From contig NZ_OY762999.1 in NCBI RefSeq assembly GCF_963666665.1, forward strand, positions 2,423,501 to 2,487,500: a stretch of 64,000 nt of DNA, written 5' to 3'. Positions 33,900-43,739 of the stretch are shown here, one piece after another. Within the stretch, counting starts at the first letter, position 1. Each line of letters begins with the position of its first letter. The notes under the pieces were generated by a model that did no database searches, was not told the origin of the DNA, and saw only the letters and a program-made list of their open reading frames with translations. A program made the translations under genes and the position numbers. The stretch is from Maridesulfovibrio sp. GTDB taxonomy: Bacteria > Desulfobacterota > Desulfovibrionia > Desulfovibrionales > Desulfovibrionaceae.

Positions 33900-35204
33900 T
33901 CAAAATTGCAGACCATTTCGGTGACAAGGAGTCACATGCTTCTTATACCATCGACAGTATTTAACCATTTTATTATATTTGTTGTATATTTCTTTATTCT
34001 CTTGTGAAGAGACTTCGGCAGTGAAATGTTTATTGAAGAAAACTTTTGGAATTAAGGTCATTTTGTGCTCTGTCTTCTCTGGCTCATTAAGGTAAGCAAT
34101 GATTTTGTCACATGCGTTTTCAGGCGACATGGTTTTTGTGGCGTATGTGTAACATTCATGGGCAATTTTTAACCTTGCAGGAAAGTTCATTATTAACTTT
34201 GCTAGCTTTTGAACAGCATTTTCAGGTGTAACAAAGATACCGGGTCTATTAATGGCATTTTCGAGGAGCCCTGAATGTTTCAGCCACAGCTTATGGTTTT
34301 GGGATGTTGGAGGGATGGCTTCATTGTTCAGGAATTCATCTGCATTTTTTATGTAACTTTCAGCCGTAGCAGCGTATCCTCTTCCTACCGGAATACACCC
34401 TGCCGCCATGGCTTCCAGGCTCGCTCTTCCTCCATAGATAAGTGAATCACAGAATATGTCCGCTGAGGCATATTCTTCAGGCATTTGGGAGTGGGGGAGT
34501 CCTTGAACAATTTTAGTTCCAAATTTTAGGCCTGATGAGCGTAATATGTCAAAGACCTGAAGCCATGCTCCAGTTCCTTTGGTGGCAGTTTTTGATGGAG
34601 CATGTAAAATTATGGGATATTCATTTTGCCGTGTTTCCTTTGCATATCCATCAGAATTGAACAGGCATGCGTGGGTATGCGAGGCGGGACGAAGCGAAAA
34701 GTCCGAGTGTCCTATAATTAAATCTGCGTACAGTTCCGCAGTTCTCAAATAGCGGAGTTTTTTTTCAATTATAGCAGGGGTGTTTTCCATGTATTCAGTA
34801 TAGGGACTGCTGTAAAAGAGGTGAGCTTCCTTTGATATTTCGGGGATTCTGACTTCTGATCCGCAAAGGCGGATAATAATTTTTTTCCCCATTTTTTTCA
34901 GCAGTCGTATGTCCGATGCGTCCTTTAGGAAGGATTCCCAAAAAAACATGCATACATCTGAATTGAGTGCTTTATCCCAGGCCTCCTTTAGCAGGCTGTC
35001 ACTATAGATGGCTAGGTCTTCATTGGTGGTGCCTTCTTTTTGTTTTGCCGCAAGCATATGAGGGATGCAAAGGTCAACATCTTGACTTTGAATGGGGCTG
35101 TCTCCCAAATGAACGGAAAAAACTTCATGTCCCAGCTTTTGAAATCCTGCGGTGTAGTCATGCATCAAGCTGGCGATGTTGTACATTCCCATGAATATCT
35201 TCAT
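33900..35204 (-). CDS. Glycosyltransferase, GT4-like
   Basis: 434 residues. N-terminal MYNIASLMHDYTAGFQKLGHEV is a GT-B acceptor-domain start, PIILHAPSKTATKGTGAW opens the donor domain and LIYGGRASLEAMAAGCIPV is the donor-site helix (a glycine-rich variant of the EX7E motif). The last 60 residues are a basic tail (YKKHVTP) with no recognised role. First gene of a leftward operon with the radical SAM and methyltransferase genes. No ribosome binding site stronger than AAGGA is seen before the ATG. Intact. Confidence 0.78.
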   Translation of the reverse strand: MKIFMGMYNIASLMHDYTAGFQKLGHEVFSVHLGDSPIQSQDVDLCIPHMLAAKQKEGTTNEDLAIYSDSLLKEAWDKALNSDVCMFFWESFLKDASDIRLLKKMGKKIIIRLCGSEVRIPEISKEAHLFYSSPYTEYMENTPAIIEKKLRYLRTAELYADLIIGHSDFSLRPASHTHACLFNSDGYAKETRQNEYPIILHAPSKTATKGTGAWLQVFDILRSSGLKFGTKIVQGLPHSQMPEEYASADIFCDSLIYGGRASLEAMAAGCIPVGRGYAATAESYIKNADEFLNNEAIPPTSQNHKLWLKHSGLLENAINRPGIFVTPENAVQKLAKLIMNFPARLKIAHECYTYATKTMSPENACDKIIAYLNEPEKTEHKMTLIPKVFFNKHFTAEVSSQENKEIYNKYNKMVKYCRWYKKHVTPCHRNGLQF

Positions 35205-35920
35205 TTTGTTTCCTTATTGAAGAAAAAAGTGTTTCTGTTTTTTTAGAGTGCTTGTTTTATTTATGTCAACACGCAAATGGCCAGCCTTTGCCCTTTTGGG
35301 AAGGCCGTCGTTCAAAGACATGGAGTAAAGACTCGTAGGGATGAGGCCGCAGGCCTTGGCGGTCTAGATACGAGAATAGAGACGATGGGACTGGCCTTTG
35401 CGTCTCAAGGAGAACCGGCGAAGAGCCTGTTCTTCCACCCCACGACGAAGGGATGGCTTTTTCAGCCACGTTGTTATCCGGTTACTGGGGAATCCGAATA
35501 CCCCGGTAGAAATACAACAGAAAGCCACTGAGCGGACGCCCCGAACCTGAGCAGCCAGCTCCAAGCAGGAGATATAACATGAACCCAGCAGCCGATCCAG
35601 CAGGAACTGAATCTCATCCGGGATGGGCTGTGGATGTCGCATGGTCAGCAGTTTGCGATACTTCTCATAGTCGGCTTCTACAGAAAAAAATATCCTTTCA
35701 CTCGGAACAAAAGAATTTCAGGAGAGTTGCAACAGCCCCCCTTATCGACATCAGCCAATGGCTTTATTGCCACGTGCTCAAAAGGTTCATCAAGCTGAAC
35801 GGCCTGCCGGTATGCACGCAGTGCGCATTGATTTTCCACCTTTTCTCCGCCTGTGCATGGGCAAATTCCGCATGCGGAGACAGACGGAATCTTCCACTTG
35901 ATTATTCTTGGTTCTTAAAA
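35205..35920. other. 716-bp region of decayed sequence
   Basis: No intact gene. Two protein-like scraps are visible on the minus strand: ALRAYRQAVQLDEPFEHVA at about 35760-35830 (TPR-like) and [28 protein letters not shown] at about 35575-35665. The part from 35277 to 35530 is GC-richer than its surroundings and codes for nothing recognisable. It looks like leftovers of several genes joined by deletions. Confidence 0.45.
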
Positions 35921-36277
35921 TTAACCATTAGCATTTTTCCACTCGGACCGGGGCAAAATTTCCTCAATGGTGTCCCAGTGTTCCACTATTTTTCCATCCT
36001 CGACCCTGAACAGATCGTAGAATGAAACATACTTGCCTAGGAACTCGCCTTCGGAAACGCTCAGCACGAAGCTTCCTTCTCCGAGTATCATGTGATTATT
36101 GGTATATATCATAGGTGTTCCAGCATCAGCCATAGCTTTGAGGGCTGCGCCAAATCCCGCAAGCCCGTCACCCACGGCGGGGTTGTGCTGGGTATAGTTG
36201 TCAAGCGCGATATATTTGGTGATCCGGTCCGGATTTGCGCCCATGAGCAGAGCAATTTCTGCTTCAAGTTTATCTGA
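35921..36277 (-). pseudogene. SnoaL-like (NTF2-fold) gene, 5' end lost and fused to a transposase
   Basis: The frame reads NPDRITKYIALDNYTQHNP, then VVSEGEF-type strand LSVSEGEFLGKYVSFYDLF and DGKIVEHWDTIEEILP, a SnoaL-like polyketide-cyclase-fold protein. It lacks its own start: the frame continues without a break into IS3 OrfB sequence upstream. Ends with a normal stop at 35921. Probably not expressed as its own product. Confidence 0.75.
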
Positions 36278-37006
36278 AAATTTTCTGTGATAGACCATTT
36301 GCGTTTTTAAGGTGTGAAAAAAGGACTCGGCAACTGCATTATCCCGGCGACTCATGCTTTGAATACAGCCATGTTTCACGAGCATTTCTCTGAATTCTCG
36401 ACTGACATACTGCACCCCCTGATCACTGTGAATCATCAGTCCTTTGGAGGGGCTACGCCGTACCAGAGCTTTATTGAAGGCTCGAATAACTGAACTTCTT
36501 TCCAGTGAATCACTTAAATCCCAGCCAACAACAATACGTGAAAATTAGTCTATAAAAACCGTAAGGTAGAACCATTTTCTGCCTACTTTAATATACGTAA
36601 TATCCGTTACCCAAACTGTGTTCGGCCTAGATACAAAAAACTGGCGGTTCAGTAGATTGGGTGCTGCAGGCTCCTTGTGAGAGGAATCAGTGGTAACCAC
36701 AAATTCTCGTACGGTTTTACACTGAAGTCCCATGGCCTTCATTTTCCTTGCAACTCGTGTGCAGCTGACTTTGCTGAATCATTCTTCAGCTTGCAAATCT
36801 GCTGTAATCATAGGGCTTCCCGCCATTTGACCATGTTCAAAATAAAGTTCTCGAATGCGTTGCTGCAACTCTTTATTTTCAATAGATCTTTTTGCTTCAG
36901 GCCTTGATAACCACCCGTAAAAACCGCTCCGGGAAACTTCTAAGGTTTGGCACATCTTCTTCACCGGAAAAATGGAGCGGTTCGTTTTGATAAATTGGAA
37001 TCTCAT
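36278..37006 (-). pseudogene. IS3-family OrfB, two in-frame stops and truncated 3' end
   Basis: One frame from 37006 downwards: FIKTNRSIFPVKKMCQTLEV, then TGA at 36779-36781, then KAMGLQCKTVREF, RPNTVWVTDITYIKV, a TAA near 36546, then DSLERSSVIRAFNKAL and MIHSDQGVQYVSREF (second Asp present), RDNAVAESFFHTLK (Glu present). The C-terminal end is missing where it joins the SnoaL sequence. Point stops without frameshifts suggest moderate age. Confidence 0.85.
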
Positions 37007-37308
37007 TTCGGTGCTCTGCTGAAGATGGCCAATGCTTTTTTTAGGATATCCCGCTCTGTTTCAGCGTCACGTAGCTTTTTTTCTAGGTCTTTGATTCTGC
37101 GTTTTTCATCGGTTAAAACTTCGTTCCCCTGACCGGAAAAGGCTGCTCCACCATCTCGTAATAATTCACGGCGCCATCGATAAAGAATCTCACGAGAAAT
37201 TCCGAAGCTCTCAGCAACTTCGGAATGTGTGCGAGACGGATCTTCACTCAAAAGAACTGCATTACGTTTGAATTCTGGGTCATAAGTCCGACGTTTGGGA
37301 TTAGTCAT
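37003..37308 (-). CDS. IS3-family OrfA (orphaned)
   Basis: 101 residues, AGGAGAAGCAA before the ATG. HTH part RTYDPEFKRNAVLLSEDPSR, SEVAESFGISREILYRWRREL, then a coiled coil with IKDLEKKLRDAETERDILKKAL. It overlaps the dead orfB by 4 bp. Intact by itself, but no functional transposase can be made from this copy. This IS is unrelated in sequence to the IS3 element at 28989. Confidence 0.85.
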   Translation of the reverse strand: MTNPKRRTYDPEFKRNAVLLSEDPSRTHSEVAESFGISREILYRWRRELLRDGGAAFSGQGNEVLTDEKRRIKDLEKKLRDAETERDILKKALAIFSRAPK

Positions 37309-37373
37309 TTGCTTCTCCTGTAAATGTCAGGATAGCGGCTTAACCTTGTGTCCACAATCTTGTAGCAGGATCA

Positions 37374-37464
37374 TTTTGTTCCGAACGCAGGCAAATGGAC
37401 AGACTAAAAGTACCTGCCTAGCCCAAAGCCGAGAACCACGAGGATTAATTGTCGGGGGATTACC
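37374..37464 (+). pseudogene. Fragment of a DUF927 gene in the element relic
   Basis: About 80 bases closely match 10904-10985 inside the intact DUF927 gene (frame around LFRTQANGQTKST). The match breaks off at 37456 and jumps to sequence of the 599-residue cargo gene, so this is a deletion junction. Confidence 0.85.
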
Positions 37465-37914
37465 GCGGAAGTAATCCTGAGATATCATTTTACATATCGA
37501 AACATAAACATGGAACGTCATCGAGTGCATCACAACTACAAGATGTCATCGGGCAAGCTCAGAAAAATATCGGTCACATTTTTATTGACACCGAAGAATT
37601 TAAGAAAAAATAACACATAAGTGGGCAGAACCATTCAATGCTAATAAAATAACAACCCAAATTAATAGAATACGTAAAAATACAGGCGATATAGTTCGCT
37701 CATTTGAAGAAATCAGTTCCTACCCCAACACTGTACGGCAAATGGTTATTGTAGCTGACTTCATATCAAAATCTAAACTCCAAAAAATACTTGTCGATTT
37801 AAAGGCTGGGGTCGAACGCCGCCCACACTATACTCAACTCTTTTGGATTTTGTCCTCTTTTATGGGATTTTGCCAAGAAATGGGGGTCCGTCCATTGGTT
37901 GATTGTGCCCCATA
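37465..37914 (+). pseudogene. Fragment of the 599-residue cargo gene in the element relic
   Basis: Matches 18633-19083 nearly throughout, including the nuclease-like block, with a one-base deletion in the A-run near 37610 that shifts the frame. The homology continues past the stop to the tRNA, as in the intact element. Confidence 0.88.
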
Positions 37915-38022
37915 AGACGAGGCAAGAGTGCGATAGTGAAATGACACCTACACCCAAAGCCTTTGACTCTCAAAATCATCAAACAGGTGAACCGCAAATG
38001 TTCCCCGCCCGGTTCCCCAAAC

Positions 38023-38057
38023 AAAAAAAGGACTTACAATTTTCATTGTAAGTCCTT
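38023..38057 (-). terminator. Terminator of tRNA-Ala copy 1
   Basis: AAGGACTTACAAT pairs with ATTGTAAGTCCTT; on the minus strand it is followed by a T7 run. The same hairpin follows the second tRNA and the copy-2 partial. Confidence 0.88.
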
Positions 38058-38065
38058 GAAATATC

Positions 38066-38141
<76 letters not shown>

Positions 38142-38231
38142 ACTCGTGTTGGGTGAAAAAGTGTTTATAGAATCCAGCAACTACTGTCAACACTCTTTCT
38201 CAAATTAAACACAAAAATATCAGGACCTACC

Positions 38232-40484
38232 CTACCCGCATACACTTTCAGGACCTTTAACGGGAATGCGGATCACAAAACGGGTCCATTCTCCCGGCTC
38301 AGAAAACACTTCCATGGAACCTCTATGCTGCTTGACGACAATGAAATATGACACTGACAGACCAAGCCCTGTTCCTTTTCCGGGTCCTTTAGTGGAGAAA
38401 AAAGGTTCAAAAACTTTCTTACGCGCATCCTCAGTCACCCCCGGACCATTATCCTCCACCTCAATCACACTCATATTATCTCTGATATAGTTTCTGATAA
38501 TCAACCGGGGGGTATCATCAACATATTCCTTATCGGCCATGGCATGGGCTGCATTCTTGAGCAGATTGAAAAATACCTGCTGAATCTGATTGCTGTAACA
38601 AATCACATTACCGTTGGAATCGGCATATTCCTTTATGATATCGATCTTCTTGAAATCGTAATTTTTCTTGAGATCGTAATCATTGCTGACAAGTTTGATT
38701 GTCCTGTCCATTAAATCCGTAACTTTGTTACTGACAAGAGACTTCTCGCTCTGACGGCTGAAGCTGAGCATATCCTTAACAATATCCGCCGCCCGCTTTC
38801 CAGATTCGTAGATAGACTCAACCATTTTGTCGCAATCACGGGCCTGTGCGTAACTGACCATACTATCAAATGAAGTTCCGCATTCTTCAGCGATTTTAAT
38901 ATTCATGGGGTTTTCCTTGAGCAACCTGTTGCGCAGGTTCTGGCAAGACCCGACAATCGCTGCCAGCGGGTTATTGATCTCATGGGCCATGCCGGCTGCA
39001 AGCCCGCCAAGCGACATCATCTTTTCATTCTGAATAATAAATTCCTCAGCCCTTTTCTGGCTGGTCATATCCCTGAATTCAAGAACCTGAACAAGACGTC
39101 CCTTATAAGGAATATTTCTGGACTCAAGCCGGACCGGATACTCAAAACCACCTTTACGCTTGGCTTTGGCTTCATAAGAATCCTCAACTTCGTTGCGAAT
39201 GTTGTTCTGAACAAGATTACGGGATGATTCGGATATCAATTCCATAATATCCATGCCCACAAGGGTATCTACATCAAAGCCGGATATTTCAGCCAACCCC
39301 TGATTACAATCGAGAATAATACCCTGCTCATGGATGGCTATCCCGCCGAACGAAGCATTATGCAAAGCGCGGAAACGCTCTTCACTACGCAAAAGAGCTT
39401 CTTCTGATTCTTTCCTGATCTGCACCTCATGCTCCAACTCTTCAAGCATACGTTGCAGATTGCGGGTCATATCATCAAAAGCCAAAGATAACTCTTTAAT
39501 CTCCTTAAAACCGCTGACCGTGATTCCGGGATAAAAACCGTCTTCCCTGATATTCAGTGCTGCTTCAGTCAAAAGCTTAACCGGACTGGTAATCCTCCGA
39601 ACATTTCGAACTGTGGCGACAAAGACTAAGGCTGCGGTAAGGAGCGTTGCGAGCAGAGCCACTCCTGCGGACCGTATTGCAGGGACCAGAGCAGCTTCAA
39701 CCTCACGCTCAGCAACGACCATATACGTGAGTCCTCCAAGTTTTAAATCAGCGCTGGCACCAATGACCCACTTTCCATCAAAATTCTTTCTAATCCTGCT
39801 GCCAGCGTTAAGAGACAAGCTTCTTTTGGCAAGGACCACCGAAGGGTTGGGGTGGGCCAGAACATTTCCATCCTCAGCTATGAGAAATACATTTTCTCCA
39901 TCCCGATAATTCTGATCCACAACATTATTCCAGAGCACATCCAGCCTGAATTGAGCCAAGAGAACAATCTCAAGTCGACCTGTTGCTCTGTCCTTTAGCG
40001 GCACGCCCACCAGCATCAATGACTCTCGGAAATTGGGGTCATCATGAACAGGACCGTAGTTGACCTGTCCGGTTTTGATTATTTCCTTATAAAGTTGCAA
40101 GTCGGCAGGATCTAAAGGTTCCGATCCGTCATAAACAATATTAGGTGAAACTCTTGTTTTAATCCTGCCAGTATCATCAAGAATTATTATGGAATAGATG
40201 AAAGACTTTCGGGCGATCATCTCCTGCGCAACATCACGTATTTCCTGATCCGTCAGGGCAGTAAAATTCCGGTACTGGTTCAAACTGAAAAGTTTATCTT
40301 CCAACATGGAAAAATGCTGCCTCAAATCATGGGCAATATATCTGGCCATTGCCTGCTCCTGCCGTAAAGAAGCATCAATCTGACCGCTGCCAATCCAGAC
40401 TGTCAGCATTATGCCCAACAAAACCAGCGGAACAAGCGCAAGCACTATGTAGGAACGGAAAAGGATAGAATAAAGAGATCGCAT
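38232..40484 (-). CDS. Cache-PAS sensor histidine kinase
   Basis: 750 residues. Membrane helix at 11-31, a periplasmic double-Cache-type sensing domain (about 35-265), second membrane helix at 272-292, HAMP (about 293-350), PAS (about 365-480), then HisKA with the phospho-acceptor His501 in GMAHEINNPLA and a HATPase_c domain (NLLKNAAHAM, DNGPGV, GTGLGLSVS). It autophosphorylates on an external signal; the partner regulator is not nearby. It starts 10 bp after a binding-protein gene on the same strand, so the ligand of that protein may be the signal. All kinase motifs are intact. Confidence 0.92.
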   Translation of the reverse strand: MRSLYSILFRSYIVLALVPLVLLGIMLTVWIGSGQIDASLRQEQAMARYIAHDLRQHFSMLEDKLFSLNQYRNFTALTDQEIRDVAQEMIARKSFIYSIIILDDTGRIKTRVSPNIVYDGSEPLDPADLQLYKEIIKTGQVNYGPVHDDPNFRESLMLVGVPLKDRATGRLEIVLLAQFRLDVLWNNVVDQNYRDGENVFLIAEDGNVLAHPNPSVVLAKRSLSLNAGSRIRKNFDGKWVIGASADLKLGGLTYMVVAEREVEAALVPAIRSAGVALLATLLTAALVFVATVRNVRRITSPVKLLTEAALNIREDGFYPGITVSGFKEIKELSLAFDDMTRNLQRMLEELEHEVQIRKESEEALLRSEERFRALHNASFGGIAIHEQGIILDCNQGLAEISGFDVDTLVGMDIMELISESSRNLVQNNIRNEVEDSYEAKAKRKGGFEYPVRLESRNIPYKGRLVQVLEFRDMTSQKRAEEFIIQNEKMMSLGGLAAGMAHEINNPLAAIVGSCQNLRNRLLKENPMNIKIAEECGTSFDSMVSYAQARDCDKMVESIYESGKRAADIVKDMLSFSRQSEKSLVSNKVTDLMDRTIKLVSNDYDLKKNYDFKKIDIIKEYADSNGNVICYSNQIQQVFFNLLKNAAHAMADKEYVDDTPRLIIRNYIRDNMSVIEVEDNGPGVTEDARKKVFEPFFSTKGPGKGTGLGLSVSYFIVVKQHRGSMEVFSEPGEWTRFVIRIPVKGPESVCG

Positions 40485-40494
40485 TATAACCTAA

Positions 40495-41472
40495 TTATCT
40501 GACTATATTCTTAGCCTGACGCAAAAGGGTATCACTGATATCCACGCCGATAGCTTTAGCGGTTTTCAAGTTTATAAAGAGGTAATCTTCGGATATTTCC
40601 ACTGGAAGCGAAGAAACCGGAGCACCGGAAAAAAGCATATGTGCCATGCGGGCGCTCTGTCTGCCTATTTCATATCCATTGAATCCATACCCGGTCAGAG
40701 CACCGGCCTCCACCTGTTTGAAACGTGGTGTAGAAAGAGGCAATTTGCGTTCAAGGCAAAGGGCAACAAAATCATTGATCCGAGACATGACCAGCCCTTC
40801 TCTGGGAAGAAGGACCGCATCAACATCCGCAGGCACATATTCCTTGTCAGCAAAGAGGTCAGTTTCCCGGTAAAAAGGCTTCTTAACAAGCTCTACCCCA
40901 ACTTTGGGAGCAGCCTCTTCAAGCATTTTCAAGCTTGCTGCTGCGCTTTTATCCCCAAGACTATAGGGTATAAAAACTTTAGTCACTGCAGGCGCAACAT
41001 ACTTCAGGTACTGCAGCCTTCGGCCATCACTGGCCGAAAGTCTGACTCCGGTAATATTTCCTTCCGGAGCACGCTCATTCTTCACTATTCCTGCTGCCAC
41101 GGGATCATTTACAGGCGCAAAAATCACCGGAATATTTGTGCCGTGTGTAATTTGTTTTGCAACTATTGCCGCCGGGGTGGGGGATGCAAAAATTAAATCA
41201 GGTTTATTCTCTAGCAACGTATGCATGTAGCTTCCAAGATCTTTCTTGGTGGGAGCCGGCCCTGCAAAGTCAAACTCAATATTTTTACCTTCAATATAAC
41301 CGAGCTCTCTTAAACCGTCCTTGAAGCCCTGCAGTGTGGACAGATTGTTGCTGGTAAACTGCAGAACACCGACCCTGTATAATTTATTATCCGCCCTGAA
41401 TGGCAGCAATAGATAGATTGCGATGGTAAATAAAAGCAGTAACCCGACTGCGCCTAAGACACTTCTCCTCAT
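40495..41472 (-). CDS. ABC-type substrate-binding protein (TrpX/YtlI-like)
   Basis: 325 residues with an N-terminal hydrophobic segment (about 7-25) that is a signal anchor. The mature part has the two-lobe periplasmic-binding fold of the ABC_sub_bind family: VGVLQFTSNNLSTLQGFKDGL, IPVIFAPVNDPVAAGIV and the lobe-two block GYGFNGYEIGRQSARMA. No transporter subunits are encoded nearby. It shares an operon with the sensor kinase, so it probably works as the ligand-binding part of a signalling pair rather than in transport. The ligand is unknown. Confidence 0.85.
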   Translation of the reverse strand: MRRSVLGAVGLLLLFTIAIYLLLPFRADNKLYRVGVLQFTSNNLSTLQGFKDGLRELGYIEGKNIEFDFAGPAPTKKDLGSYMHTLLENKPDLIFASPTPAAIVAKQITHGTNIPVIFAPVNDPVAAGIVKNERAPEGNITGVRLSASDGRRLQYLKYVAPAVTKVFIPYSLGDKSAAASLKMLEEAAPKVGVELVKKPFYRETDLFADKEYVPADVDAVLLPREGLVMSRINDFVALCLERKLPLSTPRFKQVEAGALTGYGFNGYEIGRQSARMAHMLFSGAPVSSLPVEISEDYLFINLKTAKAIGVDISDTLLRQAKNIVR

Positions 41473-41568
41473 ATGAACCTCCAGTCCAAAAGGAATTTGA
41501 GGTTATATTAAAATAATCTATCGGCTCAGTCAGGTAAACCATAATATAAAATAACTTGAAGCCACGGA

Positions 41569-43572
41569 TTAAATCCGGACTTCAACAGTATTATCATTCA
41601 AGGTCGTAGCCTCTCCAATATCGGAAAGTCTTTCATGATGCAGGGTATTTACCAGATTCCCATTCCCTGATTGCCTGCGCATAAAGATTCCTGCAGCAGC
41701 AACCGCCCCCTTGGCGACCAGAGGAGTCACCCGGGCGGTAAAAGCAACTTCTCCCAGATCGTTGTAGGCCACAATACTGTCACCATCTGTGATGGAACGG
41801 TCCGCGGCATCATCAGGATGAATCTCCAAAAACATGGAACCGCGGCTTTGCACCAACTCGTCACGCTCAAGGAATATGGAATTAAGAGTTTCGGAACTAG
41901 GCACCGCAATCAGGTGCAGGGGATAAGGCCCACCGTGGCACTCCTGATAGTGCGGAACTTGATCTTTCAATGTGCTGTTAATTATCTCAATTTTTCCAGA
42001 AGGAGTCTGCCAGCTTGTATGGTCGGCAAAATGCAGGGAAATCATGCCACCGGTTTTCAAAACCTCACGCTGCTTGGGAGTAATGTCCTGCAATCCAGCC
42101 ATGGGGTTATCAAGAAGTTCCGCCAGCAAATCATCTTCAGAGCGCTGGAAATGACTGTCGGTATAGCCCATACCTTTCGCAAGTAGACAAAAGATATCCC
42201 AGTTGCTCTTGCTCTCTCCGGCAGCGGGGATAATTTTATAAGCCGCTCCAAAAGAACAATAGCCGTAAGCACTGTAGCAATCAGACTGTTCCACAGAGAA
42301 AGTGGCAGGGAGAATAATATCCGCATAGCGGGCTGTATCGGTCATAAACCGTTCGTGGACCACGGTGAAAAGATCAGGGTCAGCAAGACCCTGCTCAATG
42401 CCGAGCTGGTTGGAAACAGAACCGACCGGATTGCTGCCGTAGATATGCAGGCAGCGAATCGGAGTCTGCCCTTCTTCACCTTTCAGGGCCATGGCAAGCT
42501 GGTTGATGTTGACCTTGCGTCCTTCACGGCTTCGCAGATCAGGCCGGGTGATACGGGAAGCGTCAATATACTCCCGCATTCCGGGATTACAACCGCAAAG
42601 ACCGCCGCCCGGCTGCTTCCATGCTCCGGTAAAAGCAGAAAAGATAGTTATCAGACGGACAGTCATGCCGCCATTTCCGTAGCGGGAGTTCCCGCTTCCA
42701 AGGATGATTGCCGGAGCTGAAGCAGCGGCATATTCACGGGCCAATTCAACAATCACCTGTGCAGGCACACCGCATACAGACTCAGCCCACTGCGGTGTGT
42801 ACTCATCGAGAGTATTCTTGAATTCAGCATAACCAACTGATTCATTCTGCAGAAAGTCAGCATCATCCAGACTTTCCTTGACCAGCACGTGCATCATGCC
42901 GAGAGCCAATGCTCCGTCAGTTCCCGGTTTTACGAGCACTACCTGATCGGCATACTGAGCCATTTCCCCGGCAAAGGATTCGATAAGGACGACATGCTTG
43001 CCCTGCTTACGACCTTTGACCAGATCAGGCATGCTCTGCAAACGGGTAGCCTTCATGTTGCTGCCCCATACGATATACATATCGCTATCCGCCAGTTCGC
43101 GGGGATCAAGCCCCCCGGTGTTGCCCATAACGGCTTGATACCCTACACCCTTGGCTGAACAACAAAGGGTCTTGATCAATTGGCAGGCCCCCATTTTATT
43201 GAACAAAGCATCGCCGCAGTTGCGCTGAATAAGGCTCATGACTCCGGAATAATAAAAAGGAAGAATTGAGTCCGGTCCGTACTCATCCAAAGACTGCTTC
43301 CATTTTCCGGTAATGGTTTCCACAGCCTCATCCCATGAGATGGGTTCAAATCTCCCCTCACCTTTCTGTCCGGTACGCTTTAGGGGAGTTAAAATTCTGT
43401 CCGGGGAATGAATAGATTTTTCATAGCGCTGCATCTTACGGCAGATCAGTCCACCACAGATGGGATCATCGGGATCACCCTTCACTTTGGTAATTCGGGT
43501 TCCGTCGCTCTCTACGAGAAGGCCGCAGGTGGTAGGACAGTCGTAAGGACAGATTGATTTATATATCGGCAT
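41569..43572 (-). CDS. Molybdopterin oxidoreductase, DMSO reductase superfamily
   Basis: 667 residues, no signal peptide, so cytoplasmic. Iron-sulfur site C8-x3-C12-x3-C16 and C44 (SICPYDCPTTC, GGLICRK). Molybdopterin-binding blocks follow, including WGSNMKATRLQ, a GSGNSRYGNGG strand and the C-terminal molydopterin dinucleotide-binding domain with EIHPDDAADR. It binds bis-MGD molybdenum or tungsten and moves two electrons. The substrate cannot be deduced. No dedicated electron-transfer or membrane subunit is encoded next to it; the EFR1 ferredoxin gene upstream is a possible donor. Length is normal for the group. Confidence 0.88.
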   Translation of the reverse strand: MPIYKSICPYDCPTTCGLLVESDGTRITKVKGDPDDPICGGLICRKMQRYEKSIHSPDRILTPLKRTGQKGEGRFEPISWDEAVETITGKWKQSLDEYGPDSILPFYYSGVMSLIQRNCGDALFNKMGACQLIKTLCCSAKGVGYQAVMGNTGGLDPRELADSDMYIVWGSNMKATRLQSMPDLVKGRKQGKHVVLIESFAGEMAQYADQVVLVKPGTDGALALGMMHVLVKESLDDADFLQNESVGYAEFKNTLDEYTPQWAESVCGVPAQVIVELAREYAAASAPAIILGSGNSRYGNGGMTVRLITIFSAFTGAWKQPGGGLCGCNPGMREYIDASRITRPDLRSREGRKVNINQLAMALKGEEGQTPIRCLHIYGSNPVGSVSNQLGIEQGLADPDLFTVVHERFMTDTARYADIILPATFSVEQSDCYSAYGYCSFGAAYKIIPAAGESKSNWDIFCLLAKGMGYTDSHFQRSEDDLLAELLDNPMAGLQDITPKQREVLKTGGMISLHFADHTSWQTPSGKIEIINSTLKDQVPHYQECHGGPYPLHLIAVPSSETLNSIFLERDELVQSRGSMFLEIHPDDAADRSITDGDSIVAYNDLGEVAFTARVTPLVAKGAVAAAGIFMRRQSGNGNLVNTLHHERLSDIGEATTLNDNTVEVRI

Positions 43573-43739
43573 AGCTTTTACCTTGGGATAATATGAAAAT
43601 ATTGGAAGGAAATTTGAAAACGTCGTCAGTAAAATTCATACTATCGTAGAAGGTGTGCTTAATCCAGTACCGAACACAGGACAGGCGTACCCCCAAAGAG
43701 GATCACGCCTGCTACTTTCTTTGTCTAATCTGCATATAG

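Noticed and set aside
35579..36025. 148-codon frame on the plus strand
   Set aside because: It is antisense to scraps of decayed genes and to the SnoaL fragment, and has no known motif.
36779..36781. In-frame TGA in the IS3 OrfB as a second selenocysteine codon
   Set aside because: No SECIS-like hairpin follows, a TAA occurs later in the same frame, and transposases do not use selenocysteine; it is a pseudogene.
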